This document shows, piece by piece, positions 56,789 through 64,000 of a stretch of DNA of 64,000 nt. The translations under genes were made by a program, and so were the position numbers. The stretch is from contig NZ_MSRR01000003.1 of assembly GCF_001956585.1 (NCBI RefSeq), positions 207,024 through 271,023 on the forward strand. The letters run 5' to 3'. Each line of letters opens with the position of its first letter. Within the stretch, counting starts at the first letter, position 1. The stretch comes from Actinomyces naeslundii. GTDB lineage: Bacteria > Actinomycetota > Actinomycetes > Actinomycetales > Actinomycetaceae. The notes beneath the pieces are model-generated. The model had not been told where the DNA came from and did not search any database. It saw only the letters and a program-made list of their open reading frames with translations.

Positions 56789-57475
56789 CTACCTGCTGAG
56801 CCCGTCACCGAGGAAGGCGAGGATGGCGCGCACCCGCCGGTTCTCCTCGGAGGGGTCCAGCCCCAGCTTGAGGAAGATCGCCGAGACGTGCTTGGCGACC
56901 GCTGCCCCTGACACAACCATCTGAGCCGAGATCTGACTGTTCGACAGCCCCCGGGCCATGAGCTCGAGGACCTCCAGCTCGCGCGGCGTCAGATCCGCGA
57001 GCCCCGAGCGAGAGCTGCGCACCATGGCCCGGGCCACCTCCGGGTCGGTCACCATGCCTCCGGCCAGGACCACTCGCAGGGAGCCCAGGAAGTCCGCGAC
57101 CTCCGAGACCCTGTCCTTGAGCAGGTAGCCCGTTCCGCCGGCGTCTGCCGGGGCGTCGGAGGCGAGGAGCTGCTGGGCATAGGCTGCCGACACGTACTGG
57201 CTGAGCACCATGATGGACACGGCCGGATGACAGCGCCGAATATCCAGCGCGGCCTCTAGGCCGTCGTTCCTCATGGACGGCGGCATGCGGACGTCGGTGA
57301 TCACGGCATCGGGTAGGCGCCCCTGGCCATCAAGGTGGTCGATGCGCTGGATGAGTGCCGGCGCGCTGCTCTCCCGGGCGACGACGTCGTAGCCCTGGCG
57401 CTCCAGCAGGCCCGCCAGCCCCTCACGCAGGAGGGCCGAGTCATCGGCGAGCACCAGTGAGGGGGCCGTGCTCAT
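56789..57475 (-). CDS. Two-component response regulator, LuxR type
   Basis: A 228-residue regulator with receiver domain (VLADDSALLREGLAGLLERQ, Asp61 in DAVITDVRMP, the Lys in GYLLKDRVSE) and C-terminal LuxR HTH (LADLTPRELEVLELMARGLS, SQISAQMVVSGAAVAKHVSA). Overlaps the kinase gene by 4 bases. Probably controls the divergent FtsX-type exporter genes at 58397-60597. Confidence 0.9.
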   Translation of the reverse strand: MSTAPSLVLADDSALLREGLAGLLERQGYDVVARESSAPALIQRIDHLDGQGRLPDAVITDVRMPPSMRNDGLEAALDIRRCHPAVSIMVLSQYVSAAYAQQLLASDAPADAGGTGYLLKDRVSEVADFLGSLRVVLAGGMVTDPEVARAMVRSSRSGLADLTPRELEVLELMARGLSNSQISAQMVVSGAAVAKHVSAIFLKLGLDPSEENRRVRAILAFLGDGLSR

Positions 57476-58260
57476 GTCTCCTGCCCTTCTGCGCCAGTCG
57501 TGGCACCCGTACTATCCACCCTGTCGATGCCAGTACCGCTCTCCCCACGGGCCAGGAGGAGGGGCAGGTGCGCCGCGACCTGGGTCGGCCCACCCGGGGG
57601 ACTGGACAGCAGAAGCTCTCCGCCGAAGGCCGCAAGCCGTTCCCTCATACCCGCCAGGCCACGACCCGGCTGGAGGCAGGCTCCGCCGGGCCCGGTGTCG
57701 ACGACGCAGACTCTCAGGGTCTTATCCACGGTCAGCAGGATCGTGATCTCGGCTCCGGGAGCATGCTTGAGCGCGTTGGTCATCGCCTCCAGAGCGAAGA
57801 AGTAAGCGGCAGCCAGGACGCCCTCGGGCATCGTCGGCAGAGGGTGCGGGCAAACGATCCTGATGGTCCTGCCAGTCCTGTCGACCCGATCCACCGCGTC
57901 TGTCAGAGCCGCTTCCAGGCCGAGGTCGGTGAGCACCTGGGGGTGGATACCGCGCACCGTGGTGCGCAGCGACTCGAGCCCGCCGGCAATGGCCGACTTC
58001 GCCTCGGCCAGAAGAGCGGCGAGTGCGGGATCCGCGGTAACGGCTGGGGAGAGCTGCGCCTCGCCGAGCTTCATGAGCCCGACGACGAGACGTTGCTGAG
58101 CGCCGTCGTGCAGATCGCGTTCGATACGGCGGCGCTCGATCTCGTAGGCCGCAACGATCTCCCGACGGGAGGCCGTCAGCTCGGCGATCCGCCGGGCGGC
58201 AACGGCCTCGTGCGTGGGCCTGGCCCTGCCGGACCACCGCGGAGAGAACCTGAGCTGCAC
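57472..58260 (-). CDS. Soluble sensor histidine kinase (HisKA_3)
   Basis: Kinase with dimerisation box EIERRRIERDLHDGAQQRLV and HATPase_c (LAAAYFFALEAMTNALKHA, GRGLAGMRERLAAFGGELLL) but no membrane or sensor segment ahead of it. The start is uncertain: GTG 58260 gives about 262 residues, while an ATG at 58398 would overlap the divergent ATPase start. I prefer the shorter form because it leaves room for the ATPase promoter. It pairs with the overlapping response regulator. Confidence 0.7.
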   Translation of the reverse strand: MQLRFSPRWSGRARPTHEAVAARRIAELTASRREIVAAYEIERRRIERDLHDGAQQRLVVGLMKLGEAQLSPAVTADPALAALLAEAKSAIAGGLESLRTTVRGIHPQVLTDLGLEAALTDAVDRVDRTGRTIRIVCPHPLPTMPEGVLAAAYFFALEAMTNALKHAPGAEITILLTVDKTLRVCVVDTGPGGACLQPGRGLAGMRERLAAFGGELLLSSPPGGPTQVAAHLPLLLARGESGTGIDRVDSTGATTGAEGQET

Positions 58261-58396
58261 GCTCCCAAGGTACCGTGTCCGGTCCACCTGAGCCGGCAGG
58301 CCGGGTATCGGCTGACCAAGAGGTATACCCAGCACTACCTCGACAGCAGTGCGAGCACTATCGCTATCGCGCCGAGAAGACGATGAAATGAGAGAC

Positions 58397-59128
58397 ATGA
58401 GCACACCACTGATCACCACCAGCGATATTGTCAAACGATTCGGTACGGTGACGGCTCTGGCCGGCGTGAGCATCAACGTCTCCGTAGGTGAGAGCGTCGC
58501 GATCATGGGGCCCTCGGGCTCGGGCAAGTCGACCCTGCTGCACTGCCTGTCCGGAGTCCTCGTCCCGGACCAGGGGAGCGTGGGCTTCGGGGGTACTGAG
58601 ATCTCCCGTCTCACTGATGCGCAGCGATCCCACCTGCGGTTGCGCGAGCTGGGATTCGTTTTTCAGGACAGCCAGCTCATCCCCGAGCTGCCGGCTCGGG
58701 AGAACGTGGCTCTTCCCCTCATGCTTACCGGCACACCGACGCGGTCAGCACTGCGCGCCGCCGACGAGATGCTCGCACGACTCGGTCTGACAGACCTCAT
58801 GGGCCGGCGTCCTGCGCAGATGTCCGGCGGTCAGGCCCAGCGGGTGGCGATCGCTCGGGCGCTGGTGAGCAGTCCCCGCGCCATCTTCGCCGACGAGCCC
58901 TCCGGCGCCCTGGACCAGGCAACCGGTCACGAGATGATGCAGCTGCTGACTGCAGCCGTCTCCATGGCCGGCGCGACGCTGGTCGTGGTGACGCACGATG
59001 TCAATGTCGCACGCTGGTGCTCACGCCTCATCGAGATCCGTGACGGACTGGTCCACTCCGACCGTCTCCTGAACATCGACACGACCAACCGCTCCGCACA
59101 GGCCGCGAGGATGGAGACGATCCGATGA
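58397..59128 (+). CDS. ABC transporter ATP-binding protein, MacB type
   Basis: A 243-residue LolD/MacB-like ATPase. Walker A IMGPSGSGKSTLLHCLSG, Q-loop GFVFQDSQLIPELPA, signature MSGGQAQRVAIARALV, Walker B RAIFADEPSGALD, switch VVVTHDVNVA. Its end overlaps the permease start by 4 bases. Two ATGs are available (58388, 58397); neither has a strong ribosome site. Confidence 0.88.
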   Translation: MSTPLITTSDIVKRFGTVTALAGVSINVSVGESVAIMGPSGSGKSTLLHCLSGVLVPDQGSVGFGGTEISRLTDAQRSHLRLRELGFVFQDSQLIPELPARENVALPLMLTGTPTRSALRAADEMLARLGLTDLMGRRPAQMSGGQAQRVAIARALVSSPRAIFADEPSGALDQATGHEMMQLLTAAVSMAGATLVVVTHDVNVARWCSRLIEIRDGLVHSDRLLNIDTTNRSAQAARMETIR

Positions 59129-60597
59129 ATGCCTCAAGCACCGCGGGTCCCCGCTCCATCACCGTGCCCAGGGCAGACTCCTCCCGCCCCGGCCTTCCGG
59201 TCCTCGCCCGACTCACTGCGCGCCTGACCCGTGCACGGCTCGCCTCCCGCGAGGGGGAGACGCTGCTGTACCTGGCCAGCGTCCTGGCCTACACCGTAGC
59301 CACCTGCGCGGCCCTGACCGTCGCTGGGGGCACGTGGATGCTCTACAGCCGTGGAACGCACCCCGAACGGATTCCGGTGTGGGTGGACGCGACCAAGAAC
59401 GCGGGCTACGGCTTCGACTTCATGGCATCGCAGTACCTCAGCATGTCCATTCTGGCCTGCGCCATGCTGGTGCCGGCCATGGTGGGGCTGGCCTCCAGTG
59501 CCGCGGTCCTGGGAGCGCGCAGCCGTGAAAGGCGCCTGGCTGTTCTGCGGCTGATGGGCCTGTCCGGGGCCGATGTCACCCGTATGTCCCTGCTGGACGC
59601 CCTTGTCCAGTCGGTGGTAGGCGCAGTCATCGGCACCGCCGTCTACCTGATCACACTTCCCGCCTGGGGCGGACTCACCGTCATGGGAACCCGGATCACC
59701 GCCGGCGAGATGGTGCTGCCGCTGCGGTACCTGGCCGTTGTCCTGGTGGGAGTCGTCACGGTTGGCCAGATCTCGGCCTGGCGGGGGCTGCGCCAGGTGC
59801 GGATCTCCCCACTGGGTGTCTCACGACGGACCAACGGACCGCGCGCCGGCGTCTGGCGCGTCATCGTGTTCCTCGTGACGCTGTTCGGTGCCCCGCAGAT
59901 CATCAGGTCGGTACCGCAGCAGCATCGTTTCATCATCGTGTGCGTCATGATCGTGGCACTCATCGCCGTCTTCGACCTGGCCGGGTCATGGTTCACGCAG
60001 CTGCTCTCCCGAGGGCTCGCACACCTGCGCGGCCCGGTCATGCGCTGGACCGCTCGCCGCATCCAGGCCGCACCCACCACGACGTGGCACCGGGTCTCCG
60101 CCATGGGGCTACTGGCCTTCATCGGCGGTTTCATGTCACCCATGCCGCTGGGAGTGAGCACCATGACGGCGAAGGAAGCCAGTTCGGCTGAGGCTTTCAT
60201 CTACGGCCTCCTGTGGGACGTTGACAAGGGAGCCATCATCACCCTGGCTTTCGGGTTCGCCCTGACAGCCACCTCCATCCTCATCACCCAGGCCTCAGGA
60301 ACCATCGAGCGAGCGGAGCAGTCCCGCAGCCTGCGCCGTATGGGCGCTCCCGCAGGCTATGGCCTGCGCGTCATGTGGATGGAGGCCTACACGCCGCTCC
60401 TGCTCGCCGTCCTGGGGGGTGCGGGGCTGGGCATCGTCATGGGCTCCCTCCTGATGGGTACCTCTCCGATGTCCGGCGCGTCTCCGCTGGCACTCGGCGT
60501 CATCCTCGTCGGCCTGGTTCTCACGGGACTCGCCCTGAGCGTCTGCCATCCGTTGTACCACCGGCTCCTGGGGACCCAGGAGCGCCACAACGACTGA
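59125..60597 (+). CDS. FtsX-like ABC exporter permease
   Basis: A 490-residue permease with FtsX domains in two halves: LSMSILACAMLVPAMVGLAS, SRERRLAVLRLMGLSGADVT (coupling helix) in the first; EQSRSLRRMGAPAGYGLRVM in the second. About eight to ten helices. Translationally coupled to the ATPase. With the adjacent two-component system this is probably a peptide-antibiotic or envelope-stress exporter, but the substrate cannot be read. Confidence 0.85.
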   Translation: MNASSTAGPRSITVPRADSSRPGLPVLARLTARLTRARLASREGETLLYLASVLAYTVATCAALTVAGGTWMLYSRGTHPERIPVWVDATKNAGYGFDFMASQYLSMSILACAMLVPAMVGLASSAAVLGARSRERRLAVLRLMGLSGADVTRMSLLDALVQSVVGAVIGTAVYLITLPAWGGLTVMGTRITAGEMVLPLRYLAVVLVGVVTVGQISAWRGLRQVRISPLGVSRRTNGPRAGVWRVIVFLVTLFGAPQIIRSVPQQHRFIIVCVMIVALIAVFDLAGSWFTQLLSRGLAHLRGPVMRWTARRIQAAPTTTWHRVSAMGLLAFIGGFMSPMPLGVSTMTAKEASSAEAFIYGLLWDVDKGAIITLAFGFALTATSILITQASGTIERAEQSRSLRRMGAPAGYGLRVMWMEAYTPLLLAVLGGAGLGIVMGSLLMGTSPMSGASPLALGVILVGLVLTGLALSVCHPLYHRLLGTQERHND

Positions 60598-60647
60598 CGC
60601 CTCCACGCCCGGTTCCGCCCGTCTACGGACGGGAACGAGGAGAGGCG
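60598..60647. terminator. Stem-loop between exporter and lnt
   Basis: Outer CGCCTC/GAGGCG (6 bp) enclosing an inner stem GTTCC..CCCGTC-tacg-GACGGGAAC with a bulge. Starts 1 base after the permease stop. Suits a terminator or an lnt leader structure; no T-run follows. Confidence 0.4.
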
Positions 60648-60663
60648 TCGGCGTATTGCCCGT

Positions 60664-62334
60664 ATGCTTCACCGCGTGACAGTGCCTTCCCGGTTGCCTT
60701 CCTGGCTGCGTTCCTGGTCTCTCGGCCGGCTTCGCCGATCAGTCCCCGCGGCTGTGGCGCTGTTGGCGGGTCTGGTCACCTACGCCGCCTTTCCACCGAT
60801 GAATCTGTGGTGGTCGGCCCTCATCGGAGTCGGGACATTCATGCTCCTCATCCGTGGCCGCGGCTTCTGGGCGGGCACCGGACTGGGGCTGCTCTACGGC
60901 TTGGGACTGTTCACGCCCCTGCTGCACTTCACGATGGTGGGTATGGGCAACCCGATCGGCTGGATCGCGCTGACCCTCTTCGAGTCTCTCTACCTGGCCG
61001 GACTCGGCGGGGCCTGGGCCCTGGTGAGCCGCCTCCCACGGCTTCAGGTCTCATCCGAGCGCTCACCCAGCGGCCAGGACCTGCTGCGCCGCGTACCCGC
61101 AGGAGCCTGCAACGTACTGGCCTTCGCCCTGCTGTGGTCGGGGATCGAGGAGCTGCGCTCGGTGTGGCCCTTGGGAGGTTTTCCCTTCGGGCGTCTGGCC
61201 TTCGCCATGGCCGATGCCCCCGTCCTGCCGGCAGCGGCCTATGTCGGCAGCGCCGGGGTGGGCCTGCTGGTGGCACTGGTGGCGGCGTGCATCGCGCACG
61301 CGGCTCGATCCATCGTTGAGCGCCGCGCCATCACGGTCCTCATCTCCACAGCACTCGCCGCGGCCCTGCTCCTTGCGCCGCGGACGTTGCCGCTGGACAC
61401 CCGCGCCGAGAACGGCACCATTCGCGTCGGGGCCGTCCAGGGAAACGTGGCCACCGACTTCGAGGACGCCTTCAACCGCGCCCTGGAGGTGACCGGCAAC
61501 CACGCTGAGGCCACGAGGAAGCTGGCCGACGACGTCGGCCCCGGCAACCTCGACATGGTCATCTGGCCGGAGAACTCCGCAGACCTGGACCCGCGCGACT
61601 ACCCGGCCTCGGCAACTATCATCGATAAGGCTGCCCAGTCCGTTCAGGCACCGGTGCTCGTGGGCGCCGTTCCCTTCGTCGACGACATCCGCTACAACGA
61701 CATCCTCGTGTGGAATCCCGGAGACGTCTCCGGGCAGACGGTTCATCCCTACTACCGCAAGCACCGGCCCGTACCCTTCGCCGAGTACGTTCCCGCCCGT
61801 TCCCTCGTGCGACGCCTGACCACCCAGGTCGACCGAGTCGGTATCGACATGCTGCCCGGCAACGGCCCCAGCACGCTGACGGTCCCCGCCGTCACCCAGG
61901 GCCGCGAGGTCACCCTCGCGATGGGGATCTGCTTCGAGGTCGCCTACGACGACGCCCTGCGAACCGGTGTCAAGCAGGGCGGGCAGGCCATCGTCATCCC
62001 GACCAACAACGCCTCCTTCCTCGACTCCGGCGAGGCCGCCCAGCAGCTCGCCCAGGGACGTGTTCAGGCGGTGGTGCACGGTCGCAGCGTCATCCAGGCC
62101 TCCACCGTCGGCTACACCGCGATCATCAACCCCCGCGGCAAGGTGGAGCAGGTCACCCGGCCCTACACGCAGGCGAGCCTCGTGGCCGACGTCCCGCTGC
62201 GCAGCTCCCAGACCGTCGCCGACCGCCTCGGCCCCGTCCCCGGCCTCATCATCCTGGCCGGAGCGGGTGCGCTGCTCGGAATCGGTATCCTGCGCAGGAA
62301 GACGGCGGCGCAGGTTCACCGGCGTCGCCGCTGA
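60664..62334 (+). CDS. lnt: Apolipoprotein N-acyltransferase
   Basis: Adds the third acyl chain to the N-terminal Cys of lipoproteins. The 556-residue protein has about six to eight N-terminal helices and a C-terminal nitrilase-like domain with the triad Glu303 (MVIWPENSADLDP), Lys366 (YYRKHRPVPFAEYVP) and Cys423 (MGICFEVAYDD). A C-terminal helix (GLIILAGAGALLGIGI) ends it. It is followed by a Ppm1-like gene, an arrangement that is fused into one protein in M. tuberculosis. Confidence 0.93.
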   Translation: MLHRVTVPSRLPSWLRSWSLGRLRRSVPAAVALLAGLVTYAAFPPMNLWWSALIGVGTFMLLIRGRGFWAGTGLGLLYGLGLFTPLLHFTMVGMGNPIGWIALTLFESLYLAGLGGAWALVSRLPRLQVSSERSPSGQDLLRRVPAGACNVLAFALLWSGIEELRSVWPLGGFPFGRLAFAMADAPVLPAAAYVGSAGVGLLVALVAACIAHAARSIVERRAITVLISTALAAALLLAPRTLPLDTRAENGTIRVGAVQGNVATDFEDAFNRALEVTGNHAEATRKLADDVGPGNLDMVIWPENSADLDPRDYPASATIIDKAAQSVQAPVLVGAVPFVDDIRYNDILVWNPGDVSGQTVHPYYRKHRPVPFAEYVPARSLVRRLTTQVDRVGIDMLPGNGPSTLTVPAVTQGREVTLAMGICFEVAYDDALRTGVKQGGQAIVIPTNNASFLDSGEAAQQLAQGRVQAVVHGRSVIQASTVGYTAIINPRGKVEQVTRPYTQASLVADVPLRSSQTVADRLGPVPGLIILAGAGALLGIGILRRKTAAQVHRRRR

Positions 62335-62401
62335 TCTCATATACCCTCAAGGTGTCTCAGGTGGCCTTGGTGCCACGCAGCTCAACCATGGAGAGAGAGA
62401 A

Positions 62402-63241
62402 GTGAAGGCACTCGTCGTCATCCCGACCTACAACGAGATCGAGTCCCTGCCCACGGCACTGGACCGGGTCCGCGAGCACACTCCCGAGGCGGACATTCTC
62501 GTCGTCGACGACGGTTCCCCCGACGGCACCGGCGACTACGCCGACACCCGTGCCGACGAGGACTCCCACATCCATGTCCTGCACCGCTCGGAGAAGAACG
62601 GGCTGGGCCCGGCCTACCTCGCCGGATTCTCCTGGGCGCTGGCCGCCGGCTATGAGCTCATCATCGAGATGGACGCCGACGGCTCCCACCGCGCCGAGGA
62701 CCTGGCGCTGCTCATCCAGCGCGCCGAGATGGCCGACGAGCCAGACCTCGTCATCGGCTCACGCTGGGTCTCCGGCGGCGCCACGGAAGGATGGGATGCC
62801 AAGCGCGTGGCCCTGTCAAAGGCCGGGAACCTCTACATCAACGCGATGCTGGGGCTGCGCGTCAAGGACGCCACCGCCGGTTTCCGGGTCTTCCGCGCCT
62901 CCATCCTGCGCCGCATGGATCTGAGCAAGGTTGAGGCCCTCGGGTACGGCTTCCAGGTCAACATGACCAAGCTCGTCGACGAGGCCGGGGGGCGCATCGT
63001 GGAGATGCCCATCACCTTCCTGGAGCGGGAGGCCGGACAGTCCAAGCTCTCCGGCGGCATCTTCACCGAGGAGCTGTCCCTGGTGACGCGCTGGGGCGTT
63101 GCGAAGCGCTCCGGCCAGCTGTTCGACGCCGCCAAGGTCGCCGGAAGCCGGCTGCGCGCGGCCCGGGACAAGCGCCGTCGGGCCGCCGCCGGCTACCAGC
63201 AGCAGCGCCCGTCGGCCTCATCCCGTCAGAAGCGCTCCTGA
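62402..63241 (+). CDS. Polyprenol-phosphate mannosyltransferase, Ppm1-like
   Basis: GT2 glycosyltransferase of about 279 residues making polyprenyl-phosphate mannose for glycolipid or protein mannosylation. KALVVIPTYNEIESLPTALD, ILVVDDGSPDGTGDYAD, the DXD region LIIEMDADGSHRAEDL, VIGSRWVSGGATEGW and FLEREAGQSKLSGGIF are the DPM signatures. GTG 62402 is supported by GGAGAGAGAGAA. No membrane domain, so it acts from the cytosol; its C-terminal tail is basic. Confidence 0.92.
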   Translation: MKALVVIPTYNEIESLPTALDRVREHTPEADILVVDDGSPDGTGDYADTRADEDSHIHVLHRSEKNGLGPAYLAGFSWALAAGYELIIEMDADGSHRAEDLALLIQRAEMADEPDLVIGSRWVSGGATEGWDAKRVALSKAGNLYINAMLGLRVKDATAGFRVFRASILRRMDLSKVEALGYGFQVNMTKLVDEAGGRIVEMPITFLEREAGQSKLSGGIFTEELSLVTRWGVAKRSGQLFDAAKVAGSRLRAARDKRRRAAAGYQQQRPSASSRQKRS

Positions 63242-63279
63242 ACTCAGATGGCCTGATACCTCACCAACACCGACGGCAG

Positions 63280-63308
63280 AAGGGCCGCCCTTGCTGGGGG
63301 CGGCCCTT
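63280..63308. terminator. Bidirectional terminator between ppm1-like gene and rbpA
   Basis: AAGGGCCGCCC (63280-63290) and GGGCGGCCCTT (63298-63308) form a perfect 11-bp stem with a 7-base loop, followed on the plus strand by CCTCTTC. Shared by two convergent genes. Confidence 0.75.
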
Positions 63309-63348
63309 CCTCTTCGAACCATGCAGTTTTCAGTAGCCCTCAGGAGAC

Positions 63349-63708
63349 TCAGCCGCTGACCCGTTCGCGGTAGACCTCGCCGCTGCGCAGAGCCTCGAGG
63401 CGCTCGTTGAGAAGGACCTCGAGCTCCTCGACCTTGCGACGCTCCAGGAGCATGTCCCAGTGGGTGCGCGGAGTCTTCTTGGGCTCGTCGGGCTCGGGCT
63501 CGTCCTCACCGCGCCGGGCGGCGGGCTGACCGCACTCGGGGCACTCCCAGGTGGGGGGCACCTCCGCCTCGGTGGACATCGGGATCTTGGTGACGTGCGC
63601 CATCGGGCACTCGTAGCTGACGATCATCCGCTCAGCGAACTCGACGCCGTCCTCCGACTCCATCGACTTCGCGCCGATGGTCATGCCTCGCAGTGCGCGG
63701 TCTGCCAT
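63349..63708 (-). CDS. rbpA: RNA polymerase-binding protein RbpA
   Basis: A 119-residue actinobacterial transcription factor that binds RNA polymerase and the housekeeping sigma factor. ADRALRGMTIGAKSMESEDG is the N-terminal tail and the zinc fold has SYECPMAH and WECPECGQPA. The C-terminal sigma-interaction region is RTHWDMLLERRKVEELEVLL. ATG 63708 is chosen with GAGGAGG upstream; the open frame beyond it reads unlike the family. Confidence 0.95.
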   Translation of the reverse strand: MADRALRGMTIGAKSMESEDGVEFAERMIVSYECPMAHVTKIPMSTEAEVPPTWECPECGQPAARRGEDEPEPDEPKKTPRTHWDMLLERRKVEELEVLLNERLEALRSGEVYRERVSG

Positions 63709-63968
63709 GCTTGTGGCCTCCTCGTGGCTCGTCTCTCTCGGTGTCCTGACTCGGAGGGAGCATAAGGGCACCGGTGCGTCAACACCGAAGGAGGGCGAAT
63801 TGTTCCCACCGGCTTGGACGCGATCAGGATAATGATGATACCGGTTGGCGGCGCACACGACGTCGTCGGTCCGAATCGGCTGAAACACCACAGCAAAGAC
63901 CGCGGGGGCCGAGGCTAACCGAGGCTAACAGCGTGTACGCGGCACCGGACCACGGCATACTTGGCTCT

Positions 63969-64000
63969 ATGGCTCAGCGCATCGGCATTCTCACGGCGGG
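63969..64000 (+). CDS. pfkA: 6-phosphofructokinase, N-terminal fragment (cut by window edge)
   Basis: Only 32 bases are inside the window: MAQRIGILTAG, which is the N-terminal strand of phosphofructokinase (family pattern RIGILTGGGDCPGLN). No catalytic residues are in view. Divergent from rbpA. Confidence 0.55.
   Translation, partial: MAQRIGILTA

Noticed and set aside
58261..58614. Longer start for the soluble kinase
   Set aside because: The extension overlaps the divergent ABC ATPase coding region and reads as its antisense; no sensor domain is gained.

Overview
The window reads as chromosomal DNA of a high-GC Gram-positive actinobacterium, most likely Actinomyces or a close relative. The evidence is a helicase-degenerate PriA, RbpA, a PafB-PafC-TatA-TatC-HelY block, a giant type I fatty acid synthase with its own AcpS, and an arginine deiminase cluster. 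Genus level is inference from gene content and synteny. No rRNA, tRNA, CRISPR array or prophage was seen.

Layout. 1-2109: priA and a convergent TetR regulator. 2890-7640: an AT-richer accessory stretch holding a small secreted four-cysteine protein, then a nest of dead insertion sequences. An IS3-family remnant is cut by an IS5-family element whose inverted ends lie at 4139 and 7626. That element is itself split by two IS110-family copies and an IS1634-family remnant. 7643-15239 (minus strand): an arginine island. Arginine deiminase, ornithine carbamoyltransferase and carbamate kinase are followed, behind a separate promoter, by an AGAT-like amidinotransferase, a DMT exporter and an unusual 538-residue MHS-type transporter with an internally repeated helix pair. 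15612-19561: HAD hydrolase, fmt, rsmB, rpe. 19562-19964: non-coding, with a 144-bp inverted-repeat element. 19965-33635: acyl-CoA carboxylase alpha and beta, FAS I and AcpS, a complete malonyl-CoA-to-fatty-acid module. 33729-36405: PutP-like symporter and glycerate kinase. 36487-38861: an FMN riboswitch controlling a RibXY-like flavin ABC permease and lipoprotein. 38896-41268: MerR regulator and divergent drug exporter. 41245-42411: hisG and hisE. 42488-48380 (minus): DUF3866 protein, two-component system, ABC ATPase and ABC-2 permease. 48449-55771: pafB, pafC, tatA, tatC, lipid kinase, helY. 55865-60597: DUF808 protein, a second two-component system and a divergent FtsX-type ABC exporter. 60664-64000: lnt, ppm1-type mannosyltransferase, rbpA and the first codons of a probable pfkA.

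How it fits together. The core genes are conventional. The parts that stand out are the coupling of an arginine amidinotransferase to the arginine deiminase cluster, a pair of identical-architecture palindromes (GGTAC-N4-GTACC) ahead of the deiminase gene, the chimeric-looking transporter next to the insertion-sequence nest, and a repeated frameshift pattern that hits catalytic acidic codons in the dead transposases. All assignments come from reading the sequence and from family knowledge; no database search was run.
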